64,000 nucleotides of DNA from CBDBIG01 sp965205845 [NCBI: bacterium] (GTDB lineage: Bacteria > SAR324): assembly GCA_965205845.1 (NCBI GenBank), contig CBDBIG010000003.1:682001-746000 (forward strand), given 5' to 3'. The translations under genes and the position numbers were made by a program. The notes beneath the pieces were generated by a model. The model had not been told where the DNA came from, did no database searches, and was given only the letters and a program-made list of their open reading frames with translations. Shown piece after piece: positions 27,288-36,330 of the stretch. The first letter of the stretch is position 1; every line of letters starts with the position of its first letter.

Positions 27288-28247
27288 ATGTCCAAAACGC
27301 CCAAAATACCCGCCACGCCGCCCCCTGAAGAAACCACGGATGAAACTCAATCTGCCAGTGGTTCTGCTGCGGAAGACATGAGCGATTCTGTGTATGTGCC
27401 ACCGCCATACGGCCCTCAAGAAGCCCTTGTCGTGATTGGCAAAAAACTGCGCCAGGTACGCGAAGCACGGAGCATGAGCCTTGAAGACTTGGCAGCAATG
27501 ACCCGCATTAGCCGTCGTTCTTTACAACGCATTGAAGAAGGGTTGCTCGACAAACTGCCCAACCTCACCTTTGTGCGCGGCTTTATCCGCAATTGCTTAG
27601 AGGTGTATGGCATGGAAGAATCCAGCCTAGCCGAGGAATTGCGTATCTTGGGTGGCGCGAGAAATGGCTACCAGCCACAGAAATTGCATAAAAATGACTA
27701 TGCGTGGACCACCACCCTTTTAAAAAAAGAAACATCCCAAATACCACTGCTTAAAATAGTTTCTTATGTGGGGATTGCGGTGGGCCTGTTGTGGGCCGTT
27801 TACTTGTTGTATCCCTTTCATACCCAACTTAAAGAACCCACACCCACAACGGTTGAAGCGGAAAAGGTTGAGCAAAATGCTGGTTTTTCCGCGGGAGGAA
27901 GCCTTGGTTCGACAGTGCCAACCCAACCCACATCTGCCAACCAAGGCTCTAACTCTCAAACACAGACCCCACCTTTGGTGGTGGAAAGTTTGTTGTTGGA
28001 GGTCCACAGTACGGAACGCACGTGGTTACGTCTGTCCATCGATAAGGCACCGCCCGTGGATGTCTTGATTCAAAAAAATCATCGGGCTGTGTGGCGCGCC
28101 GAGAGCGGGTTTCGCCTAATTATTGGCAATACTGCCAACGTGCGTCTGGCTTTAAATGGGGAGAGTATCCCTTTAAAAACCCAGGATGGTCAGCTAAATG
28201 CCAACCTTATCTTAGACCGTACCATGTTAAGGCAGCTCGAAAACTAA
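27288..28247 (+). CDS. RodZ-like protein (HTH, one TM helix, DUF4115)
   Basis: Bitopic protein of 319 residues. A Cro/C1-type helix-turn-helix lies near residues 48-110 (LRQVREARSMSLEDLAAMTR...ISRRSLQRIEEG), followed by FVRGFIRNCLEVYG, the typical RodZ helix. One membrane helix is near residues 160-180 (YVGIAVGLLWAVYLLY), then a Thr/Ser/Gln linker, then a periplasmic beta domain of the DUF4115 type (LEVHSTERTWLRLSID). RodZ couples MreB to the elongation complex, which fits the mre genes 1.6 kb upstream. The last codons are repeated in the following 53-bp array. Confidence 0.88.
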   Translation: MSKTPKIPATPPPEETTDETQSASGSAAEDMSDSVYVPPPYGPQEALVVIGKKLRQVREARSMSLEDLAAMTRISRRSLQRIEEGLLDKLPNLTFVRGFIRNCLEVYGMEESSLAEELRILGGARNGYQPQKLHKNDYAWTTTLLKKETSQIPLLKIVSYVGIAVGLLWAVYLLYPFHTQLKEPTPTTVEAEKVEQNAGFSAGGSLGSTVPTQPTSANQGSNSQTQTPPLVVESLLLEVHSTERTWLRLSIDKAPPVDVLIQKNHRAVWRAESGFRLIIGNTANVRLALNGESIPLKTQDGQLNANLILDRTMLRQLEN

Positions 28248-28779
28248 CTGCCCTTGTGCTCAAAACTGCGGGTCATCAGAGCGTACCATGTTAAGGCACC
28301 GCCAACTTGTGCTCAAAGCCGCGGGTCATCAGAGCGTACCATGTTAAGGCACCGCCAACTTGTGCTCAAAACTGCGGGTCATCAGAGCGTACCATGTTAA
28401 GGCACCGCCAACTTGTGCTCAAAACTGCGGGTCATCAGAGCGTACCATGTTAAGGCACCGCCAACTTGTGCTCAAAACTGCGGGTCATCAGAGCGTACCA
28501 TGTTAAGGCACCGCCAACTTGTGCTCAAAACTGCGGGTCATCAGAGTGTACCATGTTAAGGCACCGCCAACTTGTGCTCAAAACTGCGGGTCATCAGAGC
28601 GTACCATGTTAAGGCACCGCCAACTTGTGCTCAAAGCCGCGGGTCATCAGAGTGTACCATGTTAAGGCACCGCCAACTTGTGCTCAAAACTGCGGGTCAT
28701 CAGAGTGTACCATGTTAAGGCACCGCCAACTTGTGCTCAAAACTGCGGGTCATCAGAGCGTACCATGTTAAGGCACCGC
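28221..28779. repeat. Tandem repeat, 53-bp unit, about ten copies
   Basis: Units start accatgttaaggc at 28285, 28338, 28391, 28444, 28497, 28550, 28603, 28656, 28709 and 28762. A first variant unit at 28221, 64 bases long, contains the last codons and stop of the RodZ-like gene. Units differ only in gcg/gtg and aaact/aagcc. There are no spacers, so this is not CRISPR. Confidence 0.95.
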
Positions 28780-29219
28780 AAAAACGCATCCTTGTGGTAT
28801 TTAAGCACGCGAAACGGGGTCACCAATTTGCCGTTGATGTCGCTTATAAGCACTTCACATTTTGCTGGTTTTTGTCGGGCAAAAAACATCTGGGCTGCCC
28901 CCATAAAGGACTCAGCAATAACATGTGTGTCGCACGCCATCTAATGATGGCGCCCAACCTTTTTGCAAAGCCTATGCGCTTAACATGGCTTTATCTCCGC
29001 CTTGCCTGCCCAACGCCCGCTCATGGGGAGGCTTTTTTGGTTGGTAAAGGGGATGGATGAAGAGGCAGCATCAAGTTTTGCGTGTATGCTTCGGGGTCGC
29101 CCTGCAGGCACATGGAGATCCCTGCGCCGCCAAATGAGGACACCGATGATGCTCCTTTGAAGAGGTGAGTGCTTTTGGGCGCACAAAAGCAGCTGTAAGA
29201 GGGCTTAGAGCGGGTGCGA
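28780..29219. other. Intergenic region after the 53-bp array
   Basis: About 440 bases between the array and the 3' end of the DUF3047 gene. A 67-residue frame on the minus strand (28737-28940) runs into the repeat and is not supported. No RNA gene recognised. Confidence 0.4.
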
Positions 29220-30047
29220 TTAGCGTGAAGCGCAAGCCTTTTTAGGGGGTTTTTGCACGGTGGATTTTTCTTTGCTAAATTTTACATTGGCCACCCAGCT
29301 GGTAAAACTGCCGAGGGTGTTATCTGCATCGGCTGCAATGGCAAGCATGACACGGGATGGTAGGGGTTGGTGGTAGGCCTTTTTGTAGTCGCGGGCAAGG
29401 TTTTGTTGATGCATGCGCCATTTGCCTACATGGTGTTTGCCGCGGTCTAAAGCAATCAAGCGCACGCGCTCTGCATAAGGGCTAACCATCACTTTATGCA
29501 AGGGGATCTGCCGACTCCAAACGTAGGTTAGCACGGCGTGAGGGATCGCTTCGCCAGGAAAATGGCGCCCTTCCGACTTTAAGCGCTGAAAAGCAAGCCT
29601 GTCGAGCCACGTGGCGTTTTTTTGGCTTTGCGGAAAAAGGATCATCATGCGAATGGGTGTGTCGTCCCCCTCTTTTGTGCGCAAATCGCTTTTCGGTAAC
29701 ATGTTACTCACCTTCCATTCCCAGCGCAACCAAGGGGTACGCTGTGGATTGAATGCGTGAAGCCACACAAGGCCGCTTCCGCCGCTTTTTGAGGTGATCT
29801 GCAAGCTGTTTTTGCCATCCACACACACCTCGGCAAACTGGTTTGGGTGCTTTGTTGGGGTAAAAACAACATGTTGCCAACGGTTTGTAAGGGCAGGTTG
29901 GGGGAAATGGACACGAAATTTTTCCAAGACCCTTGGTGCATCACGCAAGGGTCGGGCAGCCCACACCACAAAATGTGGCGCGCAACCAAGCAAAGTTGCA
30001 ATTACCACCCACCCAACCCGTAAAAAGGTTTTTTGAATCGTCAGCAT
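29220..30047 (-). CDS. DUF3047 domain protein, putative lipoprotein
   Basis: Protein of 275 residues. An N-terminal hydrophobic stretch ends in LLGC near residue 22, which fits a lipobox, so the protein is probably a periplasm-facing lipoprotein. The DUF3047 hallmark is seen as LRWEWKVSNMLPKSDLRT followed by GDDTPIRMMILF, with SRVMLAIAADADNT near the end. The role is not known. A Lys-rich tail closes the protein. It is 20 bases downstream of the CoA-ester lyase gene on the same strand. Confidence 0.8.
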   Translation of the reverse strand: MLTIQKTFLRVGWVVIATLLGCAPHFVVWAARPLRDAPRVLEKFRVHFPQPALTNRWQHVVFTPTKHPNQFAEVCVDGKNSLQITSKSGGSGLVWLHAFNPQRTPWLRWEWKVSNMLPKSDLRTKEGDDTPIRMMILFPQSQKNATWLDRLAFQRLKSEGRHFPGEAIPHAVLTYVWSRQIPLHKVMVSPYAERVRLIALDRGKHHVGKWRMHQQNLARDYKKAYHQPLPSRVMLAIAADADNTLGSFTSWVANVKFSKEKSTVQKPPKKACASR

Positions 30048-30067
30048 GGGTCTACAATTTTTTTGGG

Positions 30068-30967
30068 TTAGGTAAGGCCGCGTTTGGCGATGGTATCTGC
30101 CAGTTCAAGGAGTATTTTTGCGCGTTCCCACACGGGAACATCGACCATTTTTCCGTTGACCGTAATCGCGCCCACCCCTTTGGCAAGGGCTTCTTCGTAG
30201 GCCTGTACAATCTGTTGGGCCTGTTCAACCTCTTGGGTAGTGGGCCCAAAGCAGGCGTTGCACACTTTAACCTGGTTGGGGTGAATGCAAGAAGCACCTT
30301 GAAATCCAAAATTTCTTGAACGCTGCATGATCCGTGTCAAGGCTTTTGTATCGTTAAAACGGGCAATCGAACCAATAAAACCCATGGGACGCACATCTGC
30401 TGCGCGTGCTGCAATCACGGCCAGTTGTTTGGGCATTTGCAGTATTTCTGCCTGGGGTTCGATGCGTAAATCGGTGGCAAAGTCCTCCGAACCCAAACCT
30501 ATGGCAGCCACCCTTGGGTGGGCCGCCGCAATCGCGTTGATGCGGGTAAAGCCCTTGGCTGTTTCAACTTGCAAAAAAAAGCGGATTTTACCTGTGGGTA
30601 TACCGCGTTCTCGTTCTAATTCGTCTACCACCTTGGCGACCTCTTGCACGTGTTCGGGGCTGTCGACCATGGGCAAGGTAAGGGCTGTAATGTGTGGGTT
30701 TATGGTGGCTTCAAGGTCGGCAACGGCCAAACGCCAAGGGCGGTTAATGCGCACAAAGACATCGTGCCCTGCCGCGGCGTAATCCTTGGCGATATCGCCC
30801 GCCACTGCCCGTGCAGCACTTTTTTGGTTTGGGGCAATGCTGTCTTCAAGATCAAGCATTAACGCATCGGCACCAACCATGGGGGCTTTTTGCACAAAGC
30901 GGTCAACCAAAACGGGTACAAACAAAATGGAGCGCCAAAAGGGTTGGCTAGAAACGTTGTTTGGCAT
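30068..30967 (-). CDS. HpcH/HpaI (CitE-like) CoA-ester lyase
   Basis: TIM-barrel lyase of about 299 residues, related to citrate lyase beta subunit and malyl-CoA/beta-methylmalyl-CoA lyases. Motifs: SILFVPVLVDRFVQKA, the acidic metal/phosphate motif DALMLDLEDSIAPNQK, VRINRPW, LQVETAKGF carrying the metal-binding Glu, and GLGSEDFATDLRI carrying the metal-binding Asp; GASCIHPNQV is near the C-terminus. ATG 30967 is preferred; an upstream TTG at 31009 would add a Lys-rich leader. An acyl-CoA dehydrogenase lies upstream on the same strand. It may cleave malyl-CoA-type esters, but the substrate is not fixed by sequence. Confidence 0.85.
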   Translation of the reverse strand: MPNNVSSQPFWRSILFVPVLVDRFVQKAPMVGADALMLDLEDSIAPNQKSAARAVAGDIAKDYAAAGHDVFVRINRPWRLAVADLEATINPHITALTLPMVDSPEHVQEVAKVVDELERERGIPTGKIRFFLQVETAKGFTRINAIAAAHPRVAAIGLGSEDFATDLRIEPQAEILQMPKQLAVIAARAADVRPMGFIGSIARFNDTKALTRIMQRSRNFGFQGASCIHPNQVKVCNACFGPTTQEVEQAQQIVQAYEEALAKGVGAITVNGKMVDVPVWERAKILLELADTIAKRGLT

Positions 30968-31128
30968 GGCTTTTTTGAATCGGGCTTTTTGATGCCAGCA
31001 CCTTTGCAAAAGGTTTAAAGCGGAAAGGGTTTATCCTTTCAAAAATGGCGATATTGGGGAATGATCTGGCTTTTGTCTATGACAATACGCGCTCTTTTTT
31101 TTGAGCCCTCTTTGCCCAAGGTGCTTCC

Positions 31129-32316
31129 TCAAGGTAAGCCAAGCACGCGCTTGGCGACAATGTTACGCTGTACCTCGCTGGTACCCCCGCGCAGGGTGGC
31201 TGCACGAATGTTACAAGCATGGCGTGCGGTTTCTCCACGTCTACTCGTTTGCCAATCGACGTCCCACACACACCCCTCCATGCCTTCAATTTCTTGTTGC
31301 AATTCAATAATGCGTTGGTTTAGTTCTGCACCAAACTGTTTAAAAATCATCGTTTCAGGGCCTGGAGCCTCGCCTTTATTGACTTTGCTTAACGCGCGTA
31401 ACCTTGTGTAGTAAAGGCAGGACGCGTCCATTTCTAACTGGGTGATACGATGCAAAATGCGCTTGTCGTCCCACATTACGCCATGACCATAGGGTGTTTT
31501 ACGTGCACTGCTTTTGAGTTCTGCCAAGGCATTGGTCATAACCAGTGGGTTGGCAGTGGGGTGGGTAAAGCGTTCATGCCCAAGCAAGGCTTTGGCCACC
31601 TCCCAGCCTTTGTGTAACTCACCCACCAAATTTTTGCGGGGAACCTTTACATTTTCGTAAAAGGTCTCATTAAAGTGATGAAAACCATCAAGGGTTCGAA
31701 TGGGGCGCACCTCAATCCCTGGGCTATTGCGCTCCACCAGCAAAAAACTAATCCCTTCTTGCTTTCTTTTGGCTTGGGAATCGCTGCGGGCAAGCAAAAA
31801 AATCCAGTGGGCTTCGTGGGCTTTAGACGTCCATATTTTTTGCCCATTGAGCAAAAAATGGTCCTCATATATTTCTGCACGTAACTGCAAGCTCGCCAAA
31901 TCCGAACCCGCATCAGGTTCTGAATAGCCTTGAGACCACAGCTCTTCGTGGTACATAATGGGCTTCAAGAAGCGTTTTTTTTGTGCCTCGGTGCCGTAGC
32001 GAATCAAAACAGGCCCCAGCATGATCATGCCCGTTGTCCGAAAATCCGGCACACCTCCACGGTCGCACTCATCATAAAAAACCACCAACTGCTGAAAACT
32101 AAACCCAGCACCACCGTATTTTTTAGGCCATGCGGGGGCGAGCCAGTGCTTTTTCTCAAGTGCACGCATGAGCAAGCGTGTGTCCTCATGGGAAATTCCA
32201 GGCCCTTGTACAATACCTTGGCGTCGCTTTTTTAGGTGTGCGGGGACATCGTTGGCGATCCAAACTTGTACTTCTTCACGAAATGCAGCCATTTCGGGGG
32301 TATCTTGTAGATTCAT
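31129..32316 (-). CDS. Acyl-CoA dehydrogenase
   Basis: 395 residues. It belongs to the branch with the opening EVQVWIANDVPAHL and the block WPKKYGGAGFSFQQL. FAD-binding features are QGYSEPDAGSDLASL and GQKIWTSKAHEAHWI. The C-terminus has RGGTSEVQRNIVAKRVLGLP, where Gly replaces the common Glu-Gly base pattern (EGT), so the catalytic base must lie elsewhere, as in the long-chain/steroid-type branch. The next gene downstream (CoA-ester lyase) is 161 bases away. The substrate is unknown; its differences from the dehydrogenase at 6324-7475 suggest a separate role. Confidence 0.85.
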   Translation of the reverse strand: MNLQDTPEMAAFREEVQVWIANDVPAHLKKRRQGIVQGPGISHEDTRLLMRALEKKHWLAPAWPKKYGGAGFSFQQLVVFYDECDRGGVPDFRTTGMIMLGPVLIRYGTEAQKKRFLKPIMYHEELWSQGYSEPDAGSDLASLQLRAEIYEDHFLLNGQKIWTSKAHEAHWIFLLARSDSQAKRKQEGISFLLVERNSPGIEVRPIRTLDGFHHFNETFYENVKVPRKNLVGELHKGWEVAKALLGHERFTHPTANPLVMTNALAELKSSARKTPYGHGVMWDDKRILHRITQLEMDASCLYYTRLRALSKVNKGEAPGPETMIFKQFGAELNQRIIELQQEIEGMEGCVWDVDWQTSRRGETARHACNIRAATLRGGTSEVQRNIVAKRVLGLP

Positions 32317-32695
32317 AGATCAACGGTCGGCTATTTTTAGCGATTTATGGTGAATACGGCGTATTTTAGCCCACGGTTGGAAAACAAAAGGCAAATAATA
32401 TCCGCAGAGTCATGGCTAGAAATGTTCAAAAAGCCCTTTTAGTAAAAAATTGCGCCTCTTACATCTTGTATTTTGGAAACCCTGCTTTGGAGCGCAGGAC
32501 CTCGCGGCCTTGGGGTTTGCGCATAAAGGGTTTATTCCATTCGAACTTATGAGTATACTACACCGCAAGGAAGTCGCGCAATAAAGCGTACGCGAGGTAT
32601 TGTATAAAGCCTCGTTTAAAAGCACGCGAGTAAAGTGGCAAAGGAGGCGCACAGCCCATGAACGCTGAGCAGTTCTCTTGGCTGTGCCCTTTGTT
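32317..32695. terminator. Intergenic region with an inverted repeat, possible terminator for the NTF2-like gene
   Basis: An inverted repeat CACAGCC (32650-32656) / GGCTGTG (32680-32686) directly follows the stop of the minus-strand NTF2-like gene and extends outward as AAAGGG and CCTCCTTT with mismatches. There is no clean T-run. A 13-codon frame on + (ATG 32658, strong AAGGAGG) sits inside the repeat and may be chance. Nothing else is seen in the remaining ~330 bases. Confidence 0.35.
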
Positions 32696-33193
32696 TTAAA
32701 GGTGCGCCTTGTTTTGCGGTGCTTGTTTAAAACTTTGCTCCCAGCGCCCCAGTACTTTTTTTAAGCGTTCCGGAGCAAAGCCGAGCTGTGTCAGGGCGCA
32801 ACCCCCAGGAAAGGATTCGGTGTAATGGGCAATTTGCCCCTGAGATAGCACAAAGCGGCTCATTCCCTCCACCACCACCCTTTTGCCCTGGCAACCTGCC
32901 AACAAAGAGGTGTAGCTAAAGGTCCAGCGCGCATAGCCAAACTTGCCATTTGTTGCGGGTTCGCGCATGCTCCAGCGAAAGTCCTTTGCATCTTGATGAA
33001 ACCTCTCGAGCATGTTTGCAATGGCAGCGGGGCTGGTGAAATCACCGTAAAAAGTGTCGTGATACACTCCGTCTGGGGTAAACAATGCCCCCAAAGCGGT
33101 GCCATCGGCTTGCTCAACGGCAGCTGTAAAGCGCTTGAGCAGGGCTTCAAATGCAGCGTGTTCCATGGGTTTTTCCAACTCCTTATCAGTCAC
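32696..33193 (-). CDS. NTF2/SnoaL-like protein
   Basis: Small alpha+beta barrel protein of 165 residues. The opening helix FEALLKRFTAAVEQADGTAL and LFTPDGVYHDTFYG are characteristic of SnoaL/NTF2-like domains, and YARWTFSYTS, VVEGMSRFVLSQGQIAHYTE form the later strands. Such proteins may be isomerases, hydratases or ligand binders; nothing here decides. An AAGGTG precedes the ATG. Because it lies near acyl-CoA dehydrogenase and lyase genes it may act in the same acid catabolism. Confidence 0.72.
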   Translation of the reverse strand: MTDKELEKPMEHAAFEALLKRFTAAVEQADGTALGALFTPDGVYHDTFYGDFTSPAAIANMLERFHQDAKDFRWSMREPATNGKFGYARWTFSYTSLLAGCQGKRVVVEGMSRFVLSQGQIAHYTESFPGGCALTQLGFAPERLKKVLGRWEQSFKQAPQNKAHL

Positions 33194-33458
33194 CTTGTGT
33201 GGTACTTTATATTGTGTGGTACTTCCACCTGTATTTTTTTACAGTGGGTTGCCCTGATGGCATGCTAGGGCGATCTCTCACCCCAAACCCCAGCCTATCT
33301 CGAAGGGCGGGACGGTATCTTTGCCTCCATGTCTTTGCCTCCACGAAAAACAAGCCCCCCACCAAGGGCAGTCATAAAAGCAACGCAGCGGCCAAGGCAA
33401 GAAGCAATTTGATACGGCAGACGGCAGTCAAACACCCCCACGTTGACACTGTTTTTAC

Positions 33459-34490
33459 CTAGGCCAGGGGTTTGGGCTCTAAAAGCAGTTCCCCAATTTG
33501 GACGGCATTCAAGGCCGCTCCTTTCAGCAGTTGATCGGACACCACCCATAAATCCAAGGTATTGGGTTGGCTGATATCTTGGCGAATGCGCCCCACAAAT
33601 ACAGGGTCTTTACCTGAGGCAAACAGCGGGGTTGCCCATTGATTATTGGCGCGGTCTTCGTACACTTCCACACCTTGTGCTTCTTTCAGCACCGCATAGG
33701 CCTGCTCGGGGATTACCTGGGCGTTAAATTCGATGTTTAGTGCCTCTGCGTGTGCACGCAGCACGGGTACGCGCACGCAGGTGGCGTGGACCTTAAAGGC
33801 GTTGTCGCCTATCATTTTGCGTGTTTCGCGAACCATTTTGAGCTCTTCCTCACAAAAGCCGTTGTCGTCCAAGGGGCTATTGTGAGGAAACAGGTTAAAG
33901 CCGTAGTCGTAAGGGAACTCTTTGGGGGCGAACTTTGTGCCCTCCAAACGTGCCTTGGTGGCCTGTTGCAATTCCTCCATTGCAGCAGCACCTGCACCGC
34001 TGGCCGCTTGATAGGTGGTAGCCACCACGCGCTTTACCCCAAAGGCACGGTGCAAAGGGGCTAATGGGGTCAGCATCGCAATGGTTGAGCAATTAGGAAC
34101 CGCCAAAATACCTTGATGCTGTTTCACGCATTCGGGATTGACCTCGGGAATTACCAATGGCGTCGTAGCATCCATGCGAAAAGCACTCGAATTGTCAATC
34201 ACCACCGCCCCCGCCTTGACGGCATGGGGAGCAAAGGCTAGGCTGCGTGCGCCTCCCGCGCTAAAAAAAGCAATTTCCACACCCTTAAACGCGTCCTCTT
34301 GCAAGGTTTCAACCCCATGAGGTCTGCCTTGAAAAACGAGTTCCTTTCCCTGGCTTCGCGCAGAAGCCAGTAAGGTCATCTTTCGCACGGGAAAGTCGCG
34401 CCTCTCCAAAACCCGTAACAGTTCCTGCCCAACTGCCCCCGTCGCCCCAACAACGGCAACGTGATTTCCACGTGTACTTACCATGCGCAC
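33459..34490 (-). CDS. asd: Aspartate-semialdehyde dehydrogenase
   Basis: NADPH-dependent enzyme of 343 residues that reduces aspartyl phosphate to the semialdehyde on the way to lysine, threonine, methionine and diaminopimelate for the cell wall. The Rossmann loop is VAVVGATGAVGQELL, FFSAGG and VIDNSSAFRM follow, and the active-site Cys is in VPNCSTIAM; TTYQAASGAG and the catalytic His in HATCVRVPVLRAH complete the set. Length and order are normal. It lies 24 bases after the RNase D gene. Confidence 0.95.
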   Translation of the reverse strand: MRMVSTRGNHVAVVGATGAVGQELLRVLERRDFPVRKMTLLASARSQGKELVFQGRPHGVETLQEDAFKGVEIAFFSAGGARSLAFAPHAVKAGAVVIDNSSAFRMDATTPLVIPEVNPECVKQHQGILAVPNCSTIAMLTPLAPLHRAFGVKRVVATTYQAASGAGAAAMEELQQATKARLEGTKFAPKEFPYDYGFNLFPHNSPLDDNGFCEEELKMVRETRKMIGDNAFKVHATCVRVPVLRAHAEALNIEFNAQVIPEQAYAVLKEAQGVEVYEDRANNQWATPLFASGKDPVFVGRIRQDISQPNTLDLWVVSDQLLKGAALNAVQIGELLLEPKPLA

Positions 34491-34514
34491 TTCTTCAGCC
34501 GTTCCCGATAAAAC

Positions 34515-35168
34515 TTAGTGTTCAAAAACATCAACCCGCCAGGCGTCGTCGTCGCAATGGTAACCATTCATCAGCAACTCGACCAAAGTAGGCAGGTGTT
34601 CTTGGCATTTTCGGTTGATCTCCTCGACACTTATCCCGCTGGGCAGTTGCCCGCGCGCCTTAACCATCTCGCTCAATTTGTCGTAAATAGTCAACAAATC
34701 CAGGACATCGTTGGCTGCATATTGCAACTGCTCGGGGCTTAGATCTTTGCTCGTCCAATCCGAGCTTCCCGCCCCTTTGGGCAGTTCACGCCCCATGATT
34801 TCGAGGGTAAGCGCGGCAAGGCTGTGCTTGCCGGTATAGGTACGGATCAGCTTGCTCATCACCTTGGTGCAACGCACATTGTTCACTTCAATCTCGAAGC
34901 AGGTGCGTAAAAACGCAACATCGGCCAGCGCGTAATGAAACACTTTACGAATTTTTCCATTTTCGAACAGTGTTTTTAAATTGGGTGGGCAAGACCTTTT
35001 GTGGGCAGTGTGAACCATGTTCACCAAACCTTCTCTATCGCACACCTGAACCAAACACACAGCATCCCGATACAAATGTAGGCCCTGCAATTCTGTATCT
35101 ACAGCAACACACCCTCCCCTTTCGTATTGCTCCAAGTCTTCGGGGGAAATATCACATTGAATCTTCAC
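34515..35168 (-). CDS. Short RNase D-type 3'-5' exonuclease
   Basis: 217-residue DEDDy exonuclease. Exo I is AVDTELQGLHLY (D-x-E), Exo II is FHYALADVAFL, and Exo III is LQYAANDVLDLL, with the family block SSDWTSKDLSPEQL before it. It lacks the HRDC domains of E. coli RNase D, as the short alphaproteobacterial-type enzymes do. It probably trims stable RNA 3' ends, which suits a cell whose tRNA genes lack CCA. It ends 24 bases before asd. Confidence 0.87.
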   Translation of the reverse strand: MKIQCDISPEDLEQYERGGCVAVDTELQGLHLYRDAVCLVQVCDREGLVNMVHTAHKRSCPPNLKTLFENGKIRKVFHYALADVAFLRTCFEIEVNNVRCTKVMSKLIRTYTGKHSLAALTLEIMGRELPKGAGSSDWTSKDLSPEQLQYAANDVLDLLTIYDKLSEMVKARGQLPSGISVEEINRKCQEHLPTLVELLMNGYHCDDDAWRVDVFEH

Positions 35169-35581
35169 TTAAAATTATCTATCGCTCCGCATAAATTTGA
35201 CGTAGATTCACGAATGAGGACCATTATGCTAGCGTTGACCAAGTGATGTATTGTTGTGCCCGTAACAACAGCATATGGAATCGCTCCCCATATTCAACGC
35301 ACAACAAAAAATAAAATACCAACGTGGGCATTGCAATCTGTAAACCAAAAAACGGTGACCGTGCCCCATTCTAACTGATCGGGGCATCTTACGTCTAACT
35401 TAAACCCGTTACCACCCAACATTATTTATTTTTAATTCATTTATGGTTTGGTTTAGGCGCGCGCTGCGGTGGTTTTCGTAAAACCGCTTGAGCCACCACG
35501 GCATCGTCGCGACTGGCTTGGATCTCCCTTTTGGTGTATTCTTTTACTATGGAACGCGTAAAGTACGCCAGCGAGCCGTGT
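35169..35581. other. Intergenic region between greA and the RNase D gene
   Basis: About 410 bases. The greA-proximal half holds the small reading frame listed at 35437-35604; the other half (35169-35436) is AT-rich and without a recognisable gene. It probably carries the promoter of the RNase D-asd pair. Confidence 0.4.
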
Positions 35582-35604
35582 TTATGTGCCCTCTTGTATG
35601 TCAT
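35437..35604 (-). CDS. Possible small basic protein overlapping the greA 3' end
   Basis: A 55-codon frame starts at an ATG (35602-35604) inside greA and overlaps its end by 23 bases in another frame, then reads on to TGA at 35437. The product is strongly basic (begins MTYKRAHKHGSL, ends KPPQRAPKPNHK). The overlap would allow translational coupling to greA. There is no clear ribosome site and no family match that I know. It could be chance; only conservation would decide. Confidence 0.3.
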   Translation of the reverse strand: MTYKRAHKHGSLAYFTRSIVKEYTKREIQASRDDAVVAQAVLRKPPQRAPKPNHK

Positions 35605-36085
35605 TAAATTCCGCATAAATCACCTTGGTAATTTCGACCTCAATGGTGCCCTTAGGAATTTGTATGTTGACAACATCGCCTTCTTCTTTGCCAATGAGTG
35701 CCTTGCCAATGGGTGTTTGAAAGGAAATGCGCCCGAGTTTAAGGTTGGCTTCTTCGGGGCCCACAATTTGATAGGTAATCTCTTCTTCTGTATCCGTGTT
35801 AATCATGGTTACAGTGGCTCCAAAAGCAACATGACTGCTGGCGGTTTTGTCAATTTCAACCACTTGCAAATGGGGAAGTTTCGCGTTAATTTCTTGGATG
35901 CGGCCCTCAATAAAGCCCTGTCGCTCTTTGGCGGCGTGGTATTCTGCATTTTCGCGCAGGTCGCCATGCTCGCGTGCTTCAGAAATTTGGCGCTGAATAG
36001 CGGGGCGTTCGATCGACAAAAGGGTGGTGAGTTCCTTTTTAAGGCGCTCTGCGCCTTGTTTTGTAATGGGAATACGGTCAACCAT
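35582..36085 (-). CDS. greA: Transcription elongation factor GreA
   Basis: 168-residue factor that rescues backtracked RNA polymerase by stimulating transcript cleavage. The N-terminal coiled coil carries the conserved tip DLRENAEYHAAKERQ with the catalytic acidic pair, and the C-terminal FKBP-like domain has ITYQIVGPEEANLKLGRIS and the PIGKALIGKEEGD motif. The start at 36085 (MVDRIPITKQG) matches the family; a longer frame to 36289 adds an unrelated Cys/Arg-rich leader. Confidence 0.95.
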   Translation of the reverse strand: MVDRIPITKQGAERLKKELTTLLSIERPAIQRQISEAREHGDLRENAEYHAAKERQGFIEGRIQEINAKLPHLQVVEIDKTASSHVAFGATVTMINTDTEEEITYQIVGPEEANLKLGRISFQTPIGKALIGKEEGDVVNIQIPKGTIEVEITKVIYAEFNDIQEGT

Positions 36086-36330
36086 GGGCAGCTTACAAAT
36101 CCATAAAAACGAACGGTTTTTAAAATGACAGGTGCGGCATCGCCTCTCAAGCAAGCCACGCTCTAGCATGGCGGTAAAACGACGGGACCACCCGCTCGTG
36201 TAAACAGAAAATCTTCCACCAAAGCATGCCGATTGGACGACTAAAAAAAGCCATCTGATTAATGATACTCTAGAGTATGTACCACACACTCACCAAGCAA
36301 TCAAAAAGTACTACTTAAGGGAGGCGTGTC

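Noticed and set aside
28285-28779. Possible CRISPR array (regular 53-bp repeats)
   Set aside because: The whole unit repeats with almost no variation, so there are no unique spacers, and no cas gene is near. It is a simple tandem repeat.
28737-28940. Minus-strand frame of 67 codons (CEVLISDINGKLVTPF)
   Set aside because: It runs into the 53-bp array, has no start signal and no known family.
32658-32699. 13-codon peptide after AAGGAGG
   Set aside because: It lies inside an inverted repeat that explains the sequence equally well; there is no support for translation.
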